Source of the DNA: Pelagophyceae sp. CCMP2097
Taxonomy: Eukaryota > Sar > Pelagophyceae
Direction: 5' to 3'
Assembly (NCBI GenBank): GCA_026770575.1
Contig: MU657187.1
Coordinates: forward strand, 92,219-123,717
Length of the DNA: 31,499 nucleotides
The position numbers were made by a program, and so were the translations under genes. The notes under the pieces are model-generated. The model saw only the letters and a list, made by a program, of their open reading frames with translations. It ran no database searches and was not told the DNA's origin. This document shows, piece after piece, positions 18,445 through 28,543 of this stretch; positions within the stretch are counted from its first letter, which is position 1, and the number at the start of each line of letters is the position of its first letter.

Positions 18445-19055
18445 GTCGGCCCGGACCAAGGCCCGACGCGATCCCTCAACTGCCTCCCGGGCGACTGCAG
18501 TCGGAGTCGAGTCGCCAAAGGGCCCGAGGAACCCGGGTACCCCCGTTTGGGCACGTGCACGTGCAAGTCCTCAGAATCGGAAGCCCGAGGGGACCTCCTC
18601 GGCGAGCTCGTGGGCGCCGTGGTCGAATGGGGCCGACCTCTTCCGAGGCGGCTCGGGGGCCAAGGGGCGCCGGGATCGTCTTCCGTATGAACGCCGGAAT
18701 CGTCTTCCATGCCTCAAGTTCTGAATTCCGTCTTCCCTCGCCGGACCCTCGGCCGCCTCCGGATCTCGCGGTTCAGCCATTGGAATACGCTGCTGCCGCC
18801 TCCGACGGTGCCGAGGCGCGGTCGACGCGGCGCCGCGCGCGAGTTTTTGAGCTTCGCTCTTTTAGTGGACGGGAGCCTCTTATTGCCCGGCTCCCATCCG
18901 ACCTCGTTTGTGCGGATCGCGCGACGCCTTCGGTGTGCGGTCCGGCCCGGGTGCAAGAGTCCGCGGGGCCTCGTTGGCTCGGCGTCGGCCCTCAGCGGCT
19001 CGGAAACGGCCTCCAGAGCCGCCGCGAGGCCTTCGGTGCCGCTGCTTCCGGCCGC
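18445..19055. other. Intergenic region; small 24-bp tandem repeat
   Basis: No gene is supported on either strand between the two minus-strand genes. A two-copy repeat, CGCCGGGATCGTCTTCC (18668-18691) and CGCCGGAATCGTCTTCC (18692-18711), is present. The region should hold the promoter of the coiled-coil gene and the 3' end of the Tudor-like gene. Confidence 0.45.
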
Positions 19056-20369
19056 TCAAATGATGTAGACCATGCGGTCGGCGAGGTCGAGCATGACGAC
19101 GTTGCGCTCGTCGAGGTCTTCGAAGAGCGGCTTTATCGATTCGTCGTCGAAGGTTTTGCCGCCGGGCCGCGCTTCGTCCGCCTACGAGGCGAAACGTCAA
19201 GGGCCTCTCGTATACGGATCCGGGGCCTTTAGAGGCCTCGGAATGAGAGCGAATAGGATCAGAGGCCCGCTGCGGTGCCCCAAGGACCGCAGAGACCTTT
19301 GCATCGTGCAGAGACCTTTGCATCGTGCAGAGACTTCCCGTTTTCGGGTCCGGATGTTTCCGCCCGTGGATGAACCCCCGGCTTCTTGCAGTCCCCAACT
19401 TTTCGGGGTCCGCCGGGCATTCTTCTTCCTCCGTAACGCACGTTGGCGGCTTCGAGGACGGCGTCGAGTTGGAATTCCTCCTTGCGATTGGCCAGGCGCA
19501 TCTGCGCGATGACCTTCTCGAGCCTAGCCAGGCGTCTCCACCGGGGCGGCGCCGCGGGAGGCAGAGGAGGACTTCACCAGTCGGCGGCGGGCGAATCGTT
19601 TTCGGCGGGCGATTCGTCGTCGTCGTCCCGCGGGTCCCCTGCCGGCATGATCACGTCGCCGTACTCCTGGGCGGCGTTTTCGGCCGCGGTGCCGGCCGCG
19701 GGGCGCTCGGGGGCGGCCTTCTTCGCGCGTTTTGGTTCCGGTGCTTTGGATGGGGCCGCCGCTTTGGTCTTGGGCGCGGCTTTGTCGGCGGCTTTCTTCG
19801 CGTCGGCCGCCGCTTTCTTCGCGCGCCGCTGCACGAGGACGTCGCGCGTCTTCTTGCGCGCGGCCGTCCGCGCCTCTTCGGCTTTGAGGTCGTCGGCTTC
19901 CTTTGTGCAGCGGTCCGCGGCCTTCGCCTTCATGTCATCGGCCCTTTCTTCGCTCAATTCAGACCGAGACTGCAGCGTCTTGCCCGTGATCCACCGCGCG
20001 TCGACGCGCTTCTCCGTCCCGCCCATGACGTACTTGACGTCGTACCTGGCCGAAACTGCACGAGGCCTCGCGCGCAAAGGCCAATCGCCTCTCCGGACGC
20101 TCTATAAGTCGTCCGTCTGTTGCCGACGTATTCCTCGGCGCGCCCGCCGCTCCGCGTACGCACGTGTAGGGCGTGGTGCGCTTTCCTTGGGCGGAGCCGT
20201 CTTTGAGCTTGGCCGCTTCCGCTGGAATTGACCTCTCATCGTTCACGGCCTGGATGCGCGCGGCCCCGCCTTCCTTGTTCATCCCCGGCATGGTGCGCCT
20301 CGCCACCTCCACGAGCTCCTTGACGGAGAAGCGCGGCGCCGCGGCGGCTGGGGCGGGCTCGGCGGACAT
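19056..20369 (-). CDS. Tudor/SH3-like, Lys/Ala-rich chromatin-type protein, four exons
   Basis: Exons 20369-20164, 20045-19578, 19523-19442 and 19181-19056 give 293 residues with consistent phases; introns are 118, 54 and 260 bp. Residues 13-90 carry FSVKELVEVARRTMPGMNKEGG and YDVKYVMGGTEKRVDARWI. I know this pattern from small SH3/Tudor-like modules in stramenopile PHD-finger and chromatin proteins. A middle part rich in Lys and Ala (KKAAADAKKAADKAAPKTK) resembles histone-H1-type or nuclear-targeting tails, followed by an acidic DDDDE patch. The last 70 residues, joined by a 54-bp intron, end FEDLDERNVVMLDLADRMVYII and read like a winged-helix fold. The first two exons alone would stop at a TGA at 19574; that codon lies inside the 54-bp intron. 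Function is unproven; nuclear chromatin binding is inferred. Confidence 0.7.
19291..19336. repeat. 19-bp tandem repeat in an intron of the Tudor-like gene
   Basis: Two perfect copies of AGAGACCTTTGCATCGTGC (19291-19309, 19310-19328) and a partial third lie inside the 260-bp intron. Confidence 0.9.
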
Positions 20370-21044
20370 CGATTTGAATTGTGCCGAGCAAACGGCGAGG
20401 CATTGATCAAAACAAAGTTACATAGGATTCCTACATGTATCGGACTTTTTGCAAGATTGGCCAAACGCGCCTTTTGCAAGCGACGGTCCGTCTGTTGGTT
20501 TTTAAGGAGCCTCTGTGGAGCTCCGGAGTGCATATCAGGATAATAGAAGAAGAAGCTTTGCCAAAACGAGCTCGAGCCTCGTCGCGTCGTATGACCGTCC
20601 GCATCGGACCGTCTACGGGCCGTCTCCGCCCCCCATCGGACGACGGAGGGCGTAAAATACCGTCGAGGGGCCGCATGGGGCCGTCGAAGGGACCGTAAGA
20701 AAACGCCGCGCAGCGGCCTCGCCGTTACTGATGCCGGTTTGTATTTGCTGTGACCGATAACGGTTTGCATTCTAGTGCAATTGGTTTAGGAGGCCCCGAG
20801 AGCCACCCGTCAATCTTTAAATATTTAATACAAAATTATGCGACTCTTCGGAGCCAACTTTTGACCGTCGTTCCCTTAAGAGCGGTGCCCCACGCAGGGA
20901 TGATCTGAAGCAAGTAACACGCCTCTCGGGAAGCTCGCAGGTCCAGGCCCCGGAAGCGAGGCCTCTGCGGCCACCCCGGCGCGAATACGCAGCCGCGCAC
21001 GAGCCTCCGAGGGGTCTGACTTTTCGAGGGCGCGAGTTACGCTT
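20370..21044. other. Intergenic region: promoter side of the Tudor-like gene, repeats and AT-rich patch
   Basis: No gene is seen. Near 20421 is ACATAGGATTCCTA, shared with the 411-683 promoter region. At 20590-20697 are GC-rich CCGTCGAGGGGCC-type words, the inverse of the family at 3858-4270. At 20815-20850 there is an AT-rich patch (TTTAAATATTTAATAC), possibly the 3' flank of the CCR4-like gene. Confidence 0.4.
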
Positions 21045-24000
21045 TCAGCCCGCGGGGAGCGCGTCCGGGACGAACTCGAAGACGGCGAAGAGGCAGATAT
21101 GGTCCGACGGGAACATTTCGTTGGGGAGCCACGAGGCGCAGTCAACGGACCGCGCGGCCGCATGCATCGCGGCCCGCGCGCCAACGGACCGCGCCTCCGA
21201 ATCACAGGATGACCGCGACGCCCGGCTCGAGTCGTCGCCGGAGGGTGCGGCCGACGCGGGCGCTCGTTGGAGTCTTGGCAGCGCGAGTCTTTGCAACGGG
21301 GCGCGGTGCAACGGGGCGCTTTGCAACTTCGGCACCTCGAGCAGAGCCACCCGACGAAGAGCATGGCGCGAGAAAAAGACGTAGTCGGCGCAGGCGACAA
21401 AGCCCTCGGCCGTCATTGTAAAGGCGGCGTCTCCTTGTGGTGTGGCGTAAGCGGACTCCAACTGTAGACGAGAAGCTTCCGGCGTCACCTCGTCCCCAAA
21501 CCCACGCCGCCGCACCGTCGGCTGGTCTTTCGCGGCGTTTGCGGCTTGGAATTGGCCGTTGTGCCGTTGGCAATTGTGCCGCGGCGAGATTCCTGAAATT
21601 GAAGCGAATGGGTGCATTTGGACTTTTTGCGAAGCGTCGTCCAAGGCGAGCTTCGTCGCCGGCTTGGCGGCATGCCTCGCGCGCAGGCGGACGTCGGCGT
21701 CGGCGTTTATCAAATCCGGCGAGATGCCGGCGGCGAGGATGGCGCGGACAAGCCACTCGAAAAGTTGCAGTTCATTTGCAGCTGAAATGCCTCGCACGCC
21801 AGACCGCCGCGCCTTTAAAACGTCGGTGTCGAAGAGGCCGTTCTCTTCCGCGACGCCGAAGCAGGCCAGTAAAGAGACGTCGCCGAACTCGAGGCGGCGC
21901 CTTTGCTCGGACTTTGTGAATAAAAGGCGAGGTAATTCAAGGCCCGGCTCGGCGAATAAGCGCCGCTGCCGCGAGTCTTCCAAGGCCACATCCGACAAGG
22001 CCACGTCCGACTGGAGACGGACGAGCGAGCCTTCCGGCAAATCAGCGTCCGAGAGATCCGGAGCGTGTCCCGTCAACCGTCGTTCCGTCAACCGTCGTTC
22101 CGACTCTGTCGACCGCACTTGAATCTCTGCCGTCAGCGCGTCCGGGCCGTCCGTCAACCGCGGGTATTCCGACAACTGCGCGTCCGAGCCGTTTGTCGGA
22201 GACGCATCCGAGCAGGACCGCGCGTCGTCCCTCAACAGTGCGTCGGAGCCGTTTGTCGACCGTGGCGTCAGAATCGCCTCGGAATTTGTCAATGCCGATG
22301 CCGAGGCGCTCTCCCTGTAAAAATCAGTCGCGTAGGGCTCCGACGCTTCCGACCAGGGCCCGACGCCCAGCGCCGTCTCGGCGGCGACGCGGAACTCGTA
22401 CGCGGCGCCACTGACTAAGCCTCCAATTTTATGGGACCTAAGATGGGTTTGCTATGGGTTTGCGATAACGTTTGCGATCGGTTTCGGCCTCGATGGCGCC
22501 TGAGCATCCCGCCTCGCGCGCCGCACCGCCGCGCGGACAACCAGTCCCGCCTCTGCGATGCCGACGCAGGGCCCCGCTCTGCGCCTTTTGTCGATGCCGG
22601 GACGCCTCGCCTCTAGATTCGGAATTCTAGATCTCTTCCCGGAACATAAATAATCCCCCTCATGCCTCATAGATTCGGATGATTTGGGTTCCGCGATGCC
22701 GACTCTGGTATGCGCAGAAACGCGTCGCGCTCCGTCGCCCGCTTGCCGTCGGCGCGCACCTGCCGTGACGCGGGTGAGCCGAGGGCCCCGTCTCGCAAGG
22801 GCGCCGTCTGAAGACCCCTTTTTGCCAGACACGCGCACGCACGACTGTGCGGTAAAGCGCGGCGTCGACGTCGTTTACGGTGACGGGCGAACTCCAGCCG
22901 ACGAGGTTGGATCCTGCGCGGAAAGAGTTGCTTTGGAAGGTTGCTCTACAAGACGTTCCAGGCGAATGCGCGCCTCCGGTGCGCCAGGAGATGTGGTACG
23001 CGTCGGCGGGCCGCTCGCAGCGCGCTAGGTCGACTGCGAGGGGTGACCAGAAGACTTGCACAGAGGTCTTTGAAGTTGCGTACTTGTCCTCCAACGACGC
23101 AGATAGGATCTCAGCCCCGGTTTTCCGGCTCTCGAGCCGGACGCGGTCCGCGGCGACGTGGGGCGCCTAGCGCGGGTCTCCACGCGCGGCGGGAACTCCG
23201 CGGTCCCACCTTTGGAGCGCGTGCGGCGGGAGCAGCGGGTCGGTCTTCCAAGCGGCCGTAGGCGAGCACCTGGTAAGGCGCACTCTTCGGGGCGGAGTGC
23301 AGCGTGCCCAGGAGCAGCGTCGGGGCGTCAAAGTCGGCGTTGAAGCCTAGGGCGCAGTGGACCGCAGAAGCGTGGTGCGGCAAAGAAGAAGCAACGGCAG
23401 GAAACGGACATCATCCCGGGAAAGTCAAAGAGGGCCAAAGGCGAATCCCGGCCGGTCCGGCTCTGGTCCGGTCTCTTTCCCAACGGTCCTTGAAGTCTGA
23501 GGATCCTTGGTTGCTCTGTCCTTTGCCGACTCGCCGACCCTGCCTCTCCGACGCGGCTCCCGTCTCTTGGACGCCGCTTTGCACGTTGGACGCAGTCACT
23601 GAAGTAATGCGTCTGAGCAAGCCTCACGGCCTCGTCGTCTCTCCAGTGCAGCCGATTCGCCGCCGCCTGTTTCTGCCCGAGCAGCGCGTCCGCGGGCCGC
23701 GGCGGAGAAGCGTCGCCGGGGGAGCCGCCGCAGAGCTGGAACCTAGAGTAAATAATACTATAAGAACTGAGTAAATCCTAGAGTAAACCTATAGAAACCG
23801 ATCGCCCTCTCGAAAAGGCAACACAGAGATCCCTGCCTCATATGTCGTCCTAGGACGGCTGAAGACGGCCCTAGGCGGCGTGCGTCGACGGATCGGGTTT
23901 AACACCCGACGCGTCTTCCAACGGACGCGGCCCGTCACGACGCGACGCAGAGCGGGCTTGGCGCGTTTGCGCCTTCGTTGAAGGGCACGAGGAGGGCCAT

Positions 24001-25095
24001 GACGGCGACGTCGTCGCGGTTCGAGCACCGCGTCCGTATCGACGCCGACCTATCATCAACGCTATCTCCCGTCGTCCGAGTCGATCCGACGGCCCCCGAG
24101 GACCGAGGCGCCCACTGCCGTGGCTGAAATGGGCTGCGGGTTTCCGGGGGACGCGGCGGCAAACGGCGCGTGCTTGGCATCGTCGGCAGCGCGTCGCAAA
24201 TCCACCGTCTCCGACCTTACTAATTGAAAAGTCCCGCGCTTCCACCCCATCAACACGCCCGCGCCCTCGTCTTCGTCTTCGTCGGCGGCGCGCAAGCGCG
24301 GGCGCCAGATGGAATCGTAGCCGTGATCCGAAAGGCGTGTCCGCCACCAGTCCGAGTCGTCGACATCTTGCAAGGCTATTATGCAAGCGTCCAGCGCCAA
24401 AATCTCGGCCCAGAGGCGCCTGCGCCGGAAGGGCCACGTCAGGTAGTTTGGCCTACGCTGGCGTGTGACCACAAAGTGACCACAAAGTGACCACAAAGCG
24501 TGACCACAAAAAAGCGTGACCCCAAGCGCGCGACCACACACGCACGGCGAGTTCGGGTGCGCCGCCGCCGCGCGGCACCGCGCCAGCACCTGCGCCGCTT
24601 CCGTGCGCGCCGCGCCGTACGGAAGCCTTCCACGGGGAGCATTCCTTTTGGCGTATGCAACCGAGCAGGCTTGCTTCAAGGGCGTCTCTTCGGAGGGCAC
24701 GCACGTTGTACGACAGCGCGCTGACCCGCGCGTTTGCTCCGGCGGCGTAGGACTCCCGCTTCGCGTCGCGGTGCACAGGCTTCGGTGGGCTCAAGGCGCC
24801 GTCGAGCCACCTGCGTCGCGCCTCGGGAGCCGACCGCGGCCGGTTGGCAAGAAACGCGCCTGAAAGTGCGCGCGGCGCCGTCGGCCACGGCGCCGTCGGC
24901 CGCAGCGGCGTCGGCGCCGTCGGCCGCAGCGGCGTCGGCGCCGTCGGCCGCGGCGCCGTCGGCCACGAGATGCGGCGCGTCGACACGCTTCGCGTCGAGC
25001 GCCGCCGCCGCCTCGGGCTTCGCGGCCTCGGGCGTCGCGGACTGCGTCGCGGACTGCGTCGCGGCCGCCGCGGCGACCGCCCGACCGGCGCGCAT
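21045..25095 (-). CDS. CCR4-type EEP-fold protein with FN3 insertion, probable pseudoenzyme, nine exons
   Basis: Model exons: 25095-24987, 24859-24705, 24673-24546, 24452-24216, 24049-23939, 23742-23585, 23346-23210, 23109-22839 and 22414-21045 (891 residues). The fold is that of CCR4/nocturnin/Angel deadenylases: ALSYN; YLTWPFRRRRLWAEI then ACIIALQDVD; NRDDVAVMALLVPFN; DEAVRLAQTHYF; LLLGTLHSAPKSAPYQVL; CADYVFFSRHALRRVALLEVP; LPNEMFPSDH. Catalytic motifs are altered: LQEVD is LQDVD, and GDFNS is GTLHS, losing Asp and Asn; only SDH is intact. Between GTLHS and the C-terminal part is an FN3 domain (YHISWRTGGAHSPG; AYEFRVAAETALGVGPWSE), then a Ser/Asp-rich TNGSDA-repeat stretch. Weak points are the first two joins: a 31-nt intron 24704-24674 is implausibly short, so an indel is possible. 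The donor at 24215 is also debatable. Confidence 0.68.
24465..24510. repeat. 11-bp tandem repeat GTGACCACAAA in an intron
   Basis: Four copies (24465, 24476, 24487, 24500) fill most of the 93-bp intron of the CCR4-like gene, next to its acceptor. Confidence 0.9.
24876..24966. repeat. 24-bp GC-rich tandem repeat near the start of the CCR4-like gene
   Basis: About three copies of GCCGTCGGCCGCAGCGGCGTCGGC in direct tandem. In the model they lie in the first intron. Read in the frame of exon 1 they would code for Ala/Asp/Gly repeats (ADGADAAA), so coding use is not excluded. Confidence 0.8.
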
Positions 25096-25659
25096 CGACG
25101 CCCAAGGCACTAGTAGTATCGATCGCAATCGACCGCCGCAGACTAACGGATGGATCGCTTCAAATCCTATCAAATCGTAAACGAGCACTGTTGATGCCGG
25201 GGGAGCATCGCCGGGGCACCCTCGAGCGCGCCTGCCGGTGGAGGGCGGGCCCTGGGGCGTCCCTGACAGCCTCGTGCCCACAGGCCCGGCCATCGCAATA
25301 TTTCGACCTCGCACTTTAGATTCGACCTCGCACTTGAGACGAACTCCCCAACGTGGACCCCACGTCGGCCGCAAGGGCCGCCCCTCTGCGTTGTTGGCAA
25401 GGCCACGCCCGTGAAGGATGCTTAAACGAGCGACGCCAGTCGAAGGCGCCAGTGGGGGTCCGTGAGGGGCGTACGGGAGGGAGGTCGTGTGTCGTGGCGT
25501 TATGGTGGCATCGTGGCGTCGCGGCATCTTTGCAAGAGAGGGCCTCGCCTTCTTGCGGGCTGCTCGATCTGGCTCGTTGCGCATGGCACCGACACGTCGG
25601 TACCGCATAGATCTTGCACACGTCAATGCCGGTGGCGCGTCACACGCACAACCCGTTGA
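25096..25659. other. Intergenic region; 19-bp direct repeat
   Basis: No gene is supported between the CCR4-like start and the kelch 3' end. A two-copy tandem, TTCGACCTCGCACTTTAGA (25302-25320) and TTCGACCTCGCACTTGAGA (25321-25339), is present in the presumed promoter of the CCR4-like gene. Confidence 0.5.
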
Positions 25660-26689
25660 TCATTCGACGGCGAGCACCTCCGTTTCGGACATCCCGCCCC
25701 CGAGGACGAGGATACGCGGTGCTTCCTCTGCAGCGTCGAGTCGAACGGCCGCGATGGCACTGCGCCCAGCCTGCATAGTCGGCCCGGGCGAAAACTCCAA
25801 CATCGCCACGTCGAGGAGCTCGATGGTGGCTGATGGCGTGCGTGCCGAGTCCTGCCCGCCGATGACGAGGACGTGTTGCGCGTCGACTCGCACGGCCGCA
25901 CATAAAGAGCGTGTCGAACTCATGTGTCGAACTCATCAACGGACCGGGCGCGAACGACATGGTCCGGACGTCGAGGATCTCCGTCGTTTGCAAAGATTGT
26001 CCTGGACTTAATTGGCCACCGGCCACCATGATGCGGTGCTCGTCGAGTGCGACGGCCGCGTAGCCATTGCGCGGAGCTGCCATGGTGGGCCCCGGCGCAA
26101 AGGTCATCGTGTCCAGGCTGAAAATCTCGGTGGTCGACAGGTGAGACGTGCCATCGTACCCGCCAACGACGAAGATCCTGCGGGCGTCGAGTGCGACAGC
26201 AGCACAGCCGTTTCGTGGCGATTGCGTGTTCGGCCCCGGCGTGAGCGTGAGCGTCGAGAGGTAGAAGATTTCCGTCGTGTTCAAGTTTCGACCACCGAAG
26301 CCGCCCACCAAAAGCACGCGGTCCACGTCGATTTGGACGGCCGCGCAGCCTTGTCGTCTCGTGAGCAAGTTCGGCCCGGCCATAAACGCCACTGTATGCG
26401 TGTCGAGCAATAACGTCGTGTTTAAAGCAGACTCGTCCCCACGACCGCCAAACACTGGCACTACGACGCGCCCTCCAGCGAGCACGGCGGCACAGCCGCG
26501 ACGCTCTAAAGCCATCTCCGGCCCCGGCCGGAACGTCGCGTCGGTCCAGGGCCGCGCGCCGAACACGGCCGTCTCGAGGCCAAAGTAGTCCAGCTCATTC
26601 ATCATGGATTCTTGCGCGGCCTCGGCTAATGCGCTGATCGTCCTCTGCGTGCGCGCACCGTCGAGGTCGCGGAGGAAGTCGAGGATCAT
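25660..26689 (-). CDS. Kelch-repeat propeller protein, frame broken by a 13-bp duplication
   Basis: The minus strand from ATG 26689 encodes a 55-residue helical head (MILDFLRDLDGARTQRTIS) and then kelch repeats with PRNGCAAVALDARRIFVVGG, STTEIF and APGP hallmarks. Four complete repeats are in the first frame. At 25936-25911 the frame shifts because 13 bp are duplicated in tandem. In the next frame two more perfect kelch repeats follow (LCAAVRVDAQHVLVIGG; PRILVLGGGMSETEVL) to a TGA at 25660-25662, making a six-blade propeller. As printed, translation would leave the propeller after blade four. Kelch propellers bind partners, often in ubiquitin ligases; the partner is unknown. Upstream, in-frame residues STNVVDKLRLPSYPP suggest a further 5' exon. 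The break could be an allele, a slippage hotspot or an assembly error. Confidence 0.85.
25911..25936. repeat. 13-bp perfect tandem duplication inside the kelch coding region
   Basis: GTGTCGAACTCAT occurs at 25911-25923 and again at 25924-25936 with no mismatch. It falls exactly where the kelch frame shifts. Confidence 0.98.
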
Positions 26690-27216
26690 GGGGGGATACG
26701 ACGGGAGCCTCAACTTGTCGACGACGTTGGTGCTCGCCGCCGAGGAAGCGCCCGGCGCTGCCCGCGGCGCTCTTCAAGGCCGACGACACGGTGACGGGCA
26801 TGCATGAACGGCGCGCAGTCGGGCGCACGCCGCAACCATAATTGCAACCATGGCTCCTCAGGGCGCTCGTTTCGACGGGTCTGTCTGGGTTGGGGCTTGT
26901 GGTACGCACGGGGGTCGAGCCGGACCCACCGGAGGAACCCCCCTTGGAGTACCCTCGGGGTGCGACGCCCGGTGCGCAGCAAACTTTTCCACATTTTTGC
27001 CCCGCGCCGCAAGCTCCGCCGCGCAGCGCCGAGTTGGCGCGCGCTGCGCCGGCGCGAGGGCACCGGGCGAGGCGGGGCTCCGATGACTAGGAACGACGTG
27101 TTCCGTGTTCGGGTTCTGGGCCCCAACACGTGTCTCGTCCCTCGGCCAATCAGCGCACTCTCGAGAAGTGCTTTGTGGCGGCGCGGCTCGCAGGCGCGCT
27201 TGCGGCGCGCGGCGGC
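26690..27216. promoter_or_regulatory. Divergent region between the kelch gene and the ELO gene
   Basis: These 527 bp should hold both promoters and perhaps a 5' exon of the kelch gene: the frame above 26689 is open to about 26775, and a short ATG frame (MPVTVSSALKSAAGSAG) starts just upstream. No recognised element is seen. TTTTCCACATTTTTG at about 26985 is the only AT-rich run. Confidence 0.4.
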
Positions 27217-28543
27217 ATGCGGCCGTCGGTGCACGACGCGTCGCTGCTGGCGTTTCGAGGCATGGAGGAATCGTTTCATCCGAACGACCCTTCGACGTCT
27301 CCCTTTGGTGTCTCGACTCAAAGCTTCCGCGAGCACATGTTCATCCCAGCCTTGACGTGCGTCCTCTACGTCGGCGGCATCGCAGGCGGCATGGCCCTGA
27401 TGCAAAAAAAGAAAGCGTGGGACTTAAGGCGACCGCTGGCGGTGCGTCGTCAAGCGACGCGCGGCTGCCGCGACGCGCGGCTGCCGCGAGGCCGGCCGCG
27501 GCGCCGCCGGCGGCGTGGCCGGGACGGCGGCCGTGGGACGGCCGTCCTCGGGCGTGCGACGTGGGCGTACGGCTCGACGTGGGCGTGCTTTAGGCGTGGA
27601 ACTTCTTCCTCGCAATTTTTTCGCTCGCCGGCGCCCTCCGCACGGCCCCGCGACTGATCTACAACCTCGCCAACCATCCGCTCCAACGAAGCATCTGCCA
27701 CGCGCCCGCAAACGACTGGGGGGCCGGCGCATGCGGGCGAGTCGACGCTCTGTGGCCTCTCTGTGGCCGCATCAGACGGGCCTTGCGCGCTGTATGTTGA
27801 AAGTGTAGGTTCTGGGTCCAGCTCTTCGTGCTGTCCAAGTTCGCAGAGCTCCTCGACACGGCCTTCATCGCAATCGAGCCGCGTCCGGGACGCACCAACC
27901 TGCAGAGACCGCGCGCCTTGTCCCACGCACGAAGCCAGGTGCTCCGCAAGCGCAAGGTCCTCTTCTTGCACTGGTTCCACCACCTCACCGTCCTCGCCTA
28001 CTGCAAACGCCCGCGTCGCACACGACCGGGGCGGGAAAGAGGTTGACGGGCGCCTTGATCCGTTCGCTTCAAATATAGACTCTGCTGCTTTAGGCTGGCA
28101 CGCGTACGCCGTAGAGGCGCCGCACGCTTTGTTCTTCGTGGCGATGAATTTTTGCGTCCACGCGGCCATGTACTTTTATTATGGGCTGATGGCCGTAGAC
28201 GCCAAACCGAACTGGTTAAGGCCAGGGTTTATAACTGCGATGCAAATCTCCCAAATGGTCGTCGGCATCGCCGTCCAGGCCGCAGCCATGCGCCTTTCGG
28301 GAGAAGGCTGCGTAATCGACCGGCAGAACACGCGCGCGGGCGCGCTCATGTGAGTTTGTGACCCCCGCCTTCTCGCGACGCCCGCTTTCTCGCGACGCCC
28401 GCTTTCTCGCGACCCCGCCGGGCCTCGTCGCGACGCCCGCTTTCTCGCGACCCCGCCGGGCCTCACGACCCCGCAGGGCCTCCTCGTAGACGCCGCGTAG
28501 GTACGGGGCTTACCTCGCTCTCTTCGTCAAATTCGCGTTTTGA
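27217..28543 (+). CDS. ELO-family very-long-chain fatty-acid elongase, five exons
   Basis: Exons 27217-27441, 27594-27751, 27809-28014, 28094-28349 and 28501-28543 give 295 residues, normal for ELO proteins. These ER membrane condensing enzymes add two carbons from malonyl-CoA to acyl-CoA. Seen: [29 protein letters not shown], the catalytic HWFHH box (182-186), [31 protein letters not shown], and [15 protein letters not shown]. The last exon supplies [11 protein letters not shown], the usual ELO ending; stopping at the in-frame TGA at 28351 would lose it, and the donor there is a strong GTGAGT. Introns are 152, 57, 79 and 151 bp. Odd: a 21-residue in-frame Arg/Pro-rich insertion (residues 151-171) splits the usual TAFIVLRK segment just before [12 protein letters not shown]. 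The start ATG is the first in frame. Confidence 0.92.
28367..28486. repeat. Tandem repeats filling the last ELO intron
   Basis: TTCTCGCGACGCCCGC repeats, mixed with TCGCGACCCCGCCGGGCCTC units, four to six in all, make up most of the 151-bp intron. Confidence 0.85.

Noticed and set aside
17601..19232. Long plus-strand reading frame (543 codons)
   Set aside because: It is antisense to the Ala-rich coiled-coil gene: GCN-rich codons on one strand leave the opposite strand open. Its Ala/Ser/Arg composition and lack of domains fit a shadow.
19959..20163. Continuing the first exon of the Tudor-like gene past 20164
   Set aside because: The extended reading has Arg-rich nonsense composition; splicing at GTGCGT restores the YDVKYV motif.
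21559..22122. Plus-strand 187-codon frame
   Set aside because: Antisense of the last exon of the CCR4-like gene.
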